A stretch of 64,000 nucleotides of DNA from CAVTWH01 sp963794685 (GTDB taxonomy: Bacteria; Actinomycetota; Actinomycetes; Mycobacteriales; Micromonosporaceae). The stretch spans positions 434,001 through 498,000 of the forward strand of contig CAWCFK010000004.1 of the NCBI GenBank assembly GCA_963794685.1. Direction: 5' to 3'. Within the stretch, counting starts at the first letter, position 1, and every line of letters starts with the position of its first letter. Shown piece after piece: positions 59,863-64,000 of this stretch. Both the position numbers and the translations under genes were made by a program. The notes beneath the pieces were generated by a model. It worked only from the letters and a program-made list of their open reading frames with translations, was not told the origin of the DNA and searched no databases.

Positions 59863-61103
59863 CAGGCGGCGTTCCGGGCCAGGCGCAGACCGCTGAAAGC
59901 CCAACGGGCATGGGCCGGGAAGAAGTTGCGATAGGTGAGCCGTTCGTGGCCCGCGGGCGTGGCCGCGCAGGCGCCCCGCAACACATGCTGATCGCACATG
60001 AACTTGCCGTTGTACTCGCCGACCGCGCCGGGCGTCGCCATGAAGCCCGGGTACGGGAGGTACGCCGACGCAGTCCACTCCCATACGTCGCCGATCATGG
60101 CCAAACCGGCCGGGCCCGGGTGAACTCGCCGGGGATCGAGCAGCTGCCCGCGTAGTTCGGGCCGGTGCCGGGCGGCGGTCTCCCACTCGGCCTCGGTCGG
60201 CAGCCGGGCGCCGGCCCAGCGGGCGAACGCGTCTGCCTCGTAGAACGAGACGTGACAGACCGGCTCGGCCGGCACGACCGGGCGCCGGCCGGACAGCGTA
60301 AACGTCGTCCACGCGCCGTCGCGTCGGTCCCAGTAGGCCGGCGCTTCCCAGCCCTGCGCATGCAGGCGCGCCCAACCGTCGGACAACCAGAGATCGGCCC
60401 GCTGGTAGCCGCCGTCGGCCATGAACTCCAGCCAGTCGGCCACGGTCACCGCACGCTCGGCGATCAGGAAGTCGTCGAGCAGGACCCGGTGCCGCGGTCC
60501 TTCGTTGTCGAAGGCGAATCCATCCCCGTCGTGCCCTATTTCGACGATCCCGCCGGGTACAGTCCGCCATGCCTGCTGCATCGGCGGTGTCTGGTCGTCG
60601 GGCGGGCGCTCGACGTAGACCGGCCCGAACGGCTGCGTGGAGAACAGGTGCTTGATGTCCATGAGCAGGAGTTCCTGGTGCTGTTGCTCGTGGTTGCAGC
60701 CGAGTTCGACAAGGTCCAGTGCCTTGTCGTCCAGCTCGCCGGCGTCGAGCGCCTCGATCAGACGATCCTGGACGTACTCCCGGTACCGGGCGATGTCGGC
60801 GATGCCGGGGCGGGTCACCAGACCCCGCTGTGGACGCGGATGCCGCGGGCCGACCGCCTCGTAGTACGAGTTGAACAGGTACCGGTACGTCGGGTCGTAC
60901 TCGGTGTACGACGGGTTGGGCCGGAGCAGGAACTCCTCGAAGAACCACGTGGTGTGGGCCCGGTGCCATTTCGTCGGGCTGGCGTCGGGCATCGACTGCG
61001 GAGTCTGGTCCTCCGGCGACAGCCGGGAGGCCAGCTCGTCGGTTGTCGCGCGGACGTCCAGGAACTTCCGGGTCAGCCGGTCGGTACCAGCAATGAGGGT
61101 CAT
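59862..61103 (-). CDS. egtB: EgtB, hercynine oxygenase (ergothioneine)
   Basis: A 413-residue iron(II)-dependent enzyme that joins hercynine to a thiol substrate and oxidises it to a sulfoxide. The DinB-like N-terminal domain carries the iron-binding histidines (KWHRAHTTWFFE and the HxxxHxE of NHEQQHQE near 137-144). The C-terminal formylglycine-generating-enzyme-like domain (about 180-413) has VSFYEADAFARWAG, GDVWEWTAS and the ending FSGLRLAR. ATG 61103 follows GAGGAGG. No egtA, egtC or egtE lies nearby, so either those steps are encoded elsewhere or this EgtB uses cysteine directly. Confidence 0.95.
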   Translation of the reverse strand: MTLIAGTDRLTRKFLDVRATTDELASRLSPEDQTPQSMPDASPTKWHRAHTTWFFEEFLLRPNPSYTEYDPTYRYLFNSYYEAVGPRHPRPQRGLVTRPGIADIARYREYVQDRLIEALDAGELDDKALDLVELGCNHEQQHQELLLMDIKHLFSTQPFGPVYVERPPDDQTPPMQQAWRTVPGGIVEIGHDGDGFAFDNEGPRHRVLLDDFLIAERAVTVADWLEFMADGGYQRADLWLSDGWARLHAQGWEAPAYWDRRDGAWTTFTLSGRRPVVPAEPVCHVSFYEADAFARWAGARLPTEAEWETAARHRPELRGQLLDPRRVHPGPAGLAMIGDVWEWTASAYLPYPGFMATPGAVGEYNGKFMCDQHVLRGACAATPAGHERLTYRNFFPAHARWAFSGLRLARNAA

Positions 61104-61575
61104 GATGGTCCTCCTCGGGAACGCCTTCTGTGTCCCGTGACGCAACGCGTCACGCGTGTCTGGTGGCTCCGAGGGCCGCATCGTTCGAAGTGAGTAAACG
61201 CTGGCCCGCGCTGCCCAGAAGCCTAACGCGGACACCGGCCCCTTCGGCTACCCCGTAAGCGTTTCCTAACAATCTGTAAACCCGGAGTTCAACGTTGCGC
61301 AGACGGGCCACGCCACATCCGTGGTGATGGGTGTACGCCGCCAGGACGCCAGTGGGCGTCGCCGGTTCTACCGCCGGAAACCACTCGCCCTGGCGCGTAG
61401 CGCGTAGCGCCGTACTCATCCAGATTGAAATGTCGTCACCACGAGCACCCTGACGGAATTGGCGACCCCGACCCGGCCAGCAGGCGGGTCGCCTGACACG
61501 CGCTGACCCGACCGGTCGCCGCGCTCGGGAACCGGCATGCTTCCGCGCCGCGGCGAAGGACCAACCCGGGGCGGT
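61104..61575. other. Gap upstream of egtB
   Basis: About 470 bp between egtB and the MarR gene. It must hold the egtBD promoter, but I see no clear -35/-10 pair. No coding pattern or hairpin stands out. Confidence 0.4.
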
Positions 61576-62067
61576 TCATTGTGAATTGACGTCATCGGCG
61601 GTTGCGCCGAAGCGCGCTTCGGCGCGGTCGACCATCTGCCGGCTCCAGGCGTCGATGGCCGCGGCCTGTTCGGGCGTGAGCGCTTCGAAAAAGTATCGGC
61701 GGATGTTGTCCGCGTGTCCGAGGATGGCGTTCTGCGCGGTGTTGCGGCCGTTGGCCGTCAGTCCGATCCCGATCCGGCGGCCGTTGGACTCGTTGTCGGT
61801 CCGGTCCACGAGTTGGCGGTTTTCCATCCGGGTCAGTTGGTGTGCGACGCGGCTCTTGTGCCAGTCGAGCGATTCGGCGAGCTCGCCGACGCGCATCCGG
61901 CCGCCGGGCGCACGGTGCAGCGTCACGAGCACGCTGAACTCGGCCTTGGAGATGCCGTAGTCGCGCTGCAGATCGCGGTCCAGCTCGCGGGCGAGTAGCC
62001 GCTGCGCCTGCATCCAGGTGTTCCAGCGCTCCCATTCCTCGGGCTTCAGTGTGCGCGGCGTCGCCAT
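61576..62067 (-). CDS. MarR-family transcriptional regulator
   Basis: A 163-residue winged-helix regulator. DNA-binding segments are RVGELAESLDWHKSRVAHQL and the wing TRMENRQLVDRTDNESNGRR, within a MarR dimer scaffold (RLLARELDRDLQRDYGIS at the N-terminus). ATG 62067 is chosen; upstream in-frame residues fall in the divergent promoter. It faces an NDH-2-like oxidoreductase gene across a perfect double operator, so it very likely represses both genes and responds to a redox or phenolic ligand. Confidence 0.92.
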   Translation of the reverse strand: MATPRTLKPEEWERWNTWMQAQRLLARELDRDLQRDYGISKAEFSVLVTLHRAPGGRMRVGELAESLDWHKSRVAHQLTRMENRQLVDRTDNESNGRRIGIGLTANGRNTAQNAILGHADNIRRYFFEALTPEQAAAIDAWSRQMVDRAEARFGATADDVNSQ

Positions 62068-62089
62068 GGCGGAAGCATACGGCGACCGG

Positions 62090-62134
62090 AGTTGACGCGA
62101 CAACTTATGACGACATAGAGTTGTCGCGTCAACT
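62090..62134. promoter_or_regulatory. Perfect double MarR operator in divergent promoter
   Basis: AGTTGACGCGACAACT (62090-62105) and its exact reverse complement (62119-62134) are separated by 13 bases. Each 16-mer is itself nearly palindromic (AGTTG-N6-CAACT). The pair occupies the middle of the 86-bp gap between marR and the oxidoreductase, the classic arrangement for a repressor controlling itself and its target. Confidence 0.85.
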
Positions 62135-62153
62135 TCTGCCCGGGAGGGTTCAA

Positions 62154-63251
62154 ATGAATCGCACGGTCGTGGTCGTCGGCGGAGGGTACGGCGGAACTCT
62201 GGTCGCCAAGGAGCTGGACGCCGAGGCGGACGTCACTCTCATCGACCCTCGCGAGGGGTTCGTCAATGCGGCTGCGTCGCTGCGGGCGCTGACTCAGCCG
62301 GACTGGGCACCCAACGCCTTCTTCCCGTTCGAGACCCTGCTCGAACGGGGCCGGGTAATTCGCGGCCGGGCGGTCTCGGTAGACCCGAGGGGCGTGATGC
62401 TCGATTCGGGTGACCGGGTCGAGGCCGACTACCTCATCCTGGCCACGGGTTCCAGCTACCCGTATCCGGCCAAGCCGAACCCCGCGTCGACCAGCATCGC
62501 CAAGCAGCTCGACGATCTTCGCCAGACCCACAAGGAGCTGGCCGGCGCCGACCGTGTGCTGATCCTCGGTGCAGGCCCGGTCGGCCTGGAGCTGGCCGGG
62601 GAGATCAAAGAGGTCTGGCCGGACAAGTACGTGGTTATCGTCGACAGGGCCGACCAGGTGCTCCCCGGATTTCTTCCCGAGGTGCGGGACGAACTGCGCC
62701 GCCAGCTCGACGAGCTCCATATCGAAGTACGGCTGGGTACCGGCCTGACCGCGGAGCCGCCGGCCGCCCCCGGCTTGGCAGGGCGCTTCACGGTCACCAC
62801 CGACAAGGGCGAGCAGATCGTGGCCGACATCTGGTTCCGCGCATTCGGGGTCCGGATCAACACCGACTACCTGGCCGACGGACACCTCTCACCGCTGACC
62901 GCGCAGGCAACGGTTCCGGTCACCGAGCGCCTGAACGTCCAGGGCTACGGACACGTGTATGCGATCGGCGACATCGCCGCCCTCGCCGACCCCAAGATGG
63001 CGTCCTATGCGATGACGCATGCAGACGTCGTGGCGAACAACATCAAGGCACAGCTTGCCGGCGACCGGCCGGCCGCAGTCCACACCCCGATGCCTGAGCG
63101 GAGGATCCTGCTTCCGCTGGGAACGCACGCAGGGGTTGGCCAGCTCCCAACACCTCACGGCGTGGCCGCGGCCACGCCGGAAACGGTCAACCAGCGCAAG
63201 GGCGCCGACCTGTTTACTGCACGATTCGCCGCACGGTTCGGCCGCGCCTGA
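62154..63251 (+). CDS. NDH-2/FSP1-like FAD-dependent NAD(P)H oxidoreductase
   Basis: A 365-residue two-dinucleotide-binding flavoprotein. The FAD loop is VVVVGGGYGGTLVAKEL at the start, ATGSSYPYP closes the FAD site, VLILGAGPVGLELAGEIKE binds NAD(P)H, and VYAIGDIAALADPKMASYAM is the second FAD motif. It groups with type II NADH dehydrogenases and AIFM2/FSP1-like quinone reductases. It has no obvious membrane helix, so membrane contact would be peripheral. ATG 62154 follows GGGAGGG. It is controlled by the divergent MarR operator, pointing to a role in quinone or xenobiotic response. Confidence 0.9.
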   Translation: MNRTVVVVGGGYGGTLVAKELDAEADVTLIDPREGFVNAAASLRALTQPDWAPNAFFPFETLLERGRVIRGRAVSVDPRGVMLDSGDRVEADYLILATGSSYPYPAKPNPASTSIAKQLDDLRQTHKELAGADRVLILGAGPVGLELAGEIKEVWPDKYVVIVDRADQVLPGFLPEVRDELRRQLDELHIEVRLGTGLTAEPPAAPGLAGRFTVTTDKGEQIVADIWFRAFGVRINTDYLADGHLSPLTAQATVPVTERLNVQGYGHVYAIGDIAALADPKMASYAMTHADVVANNIKAQLAGDRPAAVHTPMPERRILLPLGTHAGVGQLPTPHGVAAATPETVNQRKGADLFTARFAARFGRA

Positions 63252-63475
63252 CTGACCCACAGGGCCCAGCCCATCTCGTTGATCCGTTACGCACGAACAA
63301 TCGGCGTACTCATTTGCGGCCGACGGTGCGCAGCGCATCGTGCCTCAGGCAGGGTGGGCGATGGCGAGTTCGGAGGTGCATGTCGTGCCGAGGACCGGAT
63401 GGCCAGCTACCTCGACGATGAACCTGCCGTCTCGTTCTGGTGAGAGGCCGAGAAGGGCGACGGATAGGCTGCGGC

Positions 63476-64000
63476 ATGCTCATCGACACGGCTCCCGAAC
63501 CGATCAGGGGTGTCATCTTTGACTTCCACGCCACGCTGGTCGGAGGCGGCGACGCCGGTCATTGGATCGACGCCGCGCTTCGCCGCTTGGCCGAGGACGC
63601 AGCAGCGGAGCCGGACCAGGACACCGGCTGGATCGCGGGTCTGCGTAATCACCTTGACCAGATCTGGCAGCATGCCCACACGATCGATCCCCGAAGCGAG
63701 CGCGATCTGAGCCAGGACCGGCATCGGGACGTCTTCAGCAGGACGGTCGCGCTGTATCCCGGGGTCACCTCCGATCTGATCGCGGCACTGTACGAGGTGA
63801 TGCCGGATCAGTGGGTGCCTTTCGACGACACCCTTCCTGTCCTTCGAGAGCTGAAGTCGCGTGGCGTCAGGATGGTGGTGCTGTCCAACATCGGGCTGGA
63901 CATTCGTCCCCTCCTCGATCGGATGGGTGTGGGTGCTCTGCTCGACGGTGTCGTGCTGTCCTTCGAGGTGGGTCTGGTGAAGCCCGACCCGGCGATCTAT
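63476..64000 (+). CDS. HAD-superfamily hydrolase (3' end outside window)
   Basis: A 175-codon open frame runs to the window edge. Motif I is VIFDFHATL (nucleophile Asp, with His instead of Asp at +2), motif II VVLSNIG and motif III VGLVKPDPAIY. The C1-type cap lies between motifs I and II. This is a haloacid dehalogenase-like phosphatase, probably acting on a small phosphorylated metabolite. The missing C-terminus should hold motif IV. ATG 63476 has only weak ribosome-site sequence upstream. Confidence 0.85.
   Translation, partial: MLIDTAPEPIRGVIFDFHATLVGGGDAGHWIDAALRRLAEDAAAEPDQDTGWIAGLRNHLDQIWQHAHTIDPRSERDLSQDRHRDVFSRTVALYPGVTSDLIAALYEVMPDQWVPFDDTLPVLRELKSRGVRMVVLSNIGLDIRPLLDRMGVGALLDGVVLSFEVGLVKPDPAIY

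Overview
The window is very G+C-rich, with tightly packed genes, ATGA stop/start overlaps and families typical of filamentous actinomycetes. These include mycothiol-type DinB proteins, ergothioneine genes, an LCP cell-wall ligase, ECF41/SigJ and many ricin-lectin (CBM13) glycosidases. The style suggests a soil or plant-associated actinobacterium, most likely Micromonosporaceae, but that family placement is inference.

Layout. (1) 1-9.8 kb: a long leader followed by five separately terminated genes for secreted plant-polysaccharide enzymes, all with a carbohydrate-binding module: GH27 alpha-galactosidase, GH5, GH43 arabinanase, a Tat-exported alpha/beta hydrolase and GH54 arabinofuranosidase. 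(2) 9.8-17.4 kb: a patchwork with an IS256-type remnant, a Tat-exported PHP-domain protein, a second transposase scrap, a SHOCT membrane protein, a GNAT-GNAT-DinB fusion, an MMPL transporter remnant and an F420/NADP-type reductase. (3) 17.5-30.8 kb: an exopolysaccharide locus in two divergent arms. The leftward arm runs epimerase, phosphoglycosyltransferase, BY-kinase, LCP protein and low-molecular-weight tyrosine phosphatase. The other arm carries a Wzy-like polymerase, methyltransferase, Wzx-like flippase, AsnB-type amidotransferase and two GT4 glycosyltransferases. (4) 30.8-38.8 kb: a haloalkane-dehalogenase operon, a zone of decayed genes (AraC, streptogrisin propeptide, MarR, transposases), a DoxX protein, and an ECF41 sigma factor divergent from a carboxymuconolactone decarboxylase-like gene with two recognisable ECF41 promoters. 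(5) 39.1-46.9 kb: a 2198-residue exported protein with a PD-(D/E)XK-like domain, a von Willebrand D domain and 14 beta repeats, overlapping by ATGA with an unknown 335-residue gene. This is the most novel pair in the window. (6) 47-52 kb: MarR, lipoprotein, CBM2 plus inhibitor-like secreted protein, GNAT and TraB-like genes. (7) 52-55.4 kb: GH12 endoglucanase and GH11 xylanase with nearly identical CBM13 modules, preceded by two copies of a LacI-type operator. (8) 55.4-64 kb: methyltransferase, exported seven-repeat RCC1 protein, lysozyme-like lipoprotein, a two-gene ergothioneine operon (egtB-egtD), a MarR regulator divergent from an NDH-2/FSP1-like oxidoreductase across a perfect double operator, and a HAD hydrolase cut by the window end.

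The two glycosidase blocks together attack arabinan/pectin side chains, galactomannan, cellulose or beta-glucan and xylan outside the cell. The exopolysaccharide locus has polymerisation, export, chain-length control and wall-attachment functions. Insertion-sequence scraps and frameshifted stumps between these blocks mark an accessory, rearranging part of the chromosome. I saw no tRNA, rRNA or CRISPR array.
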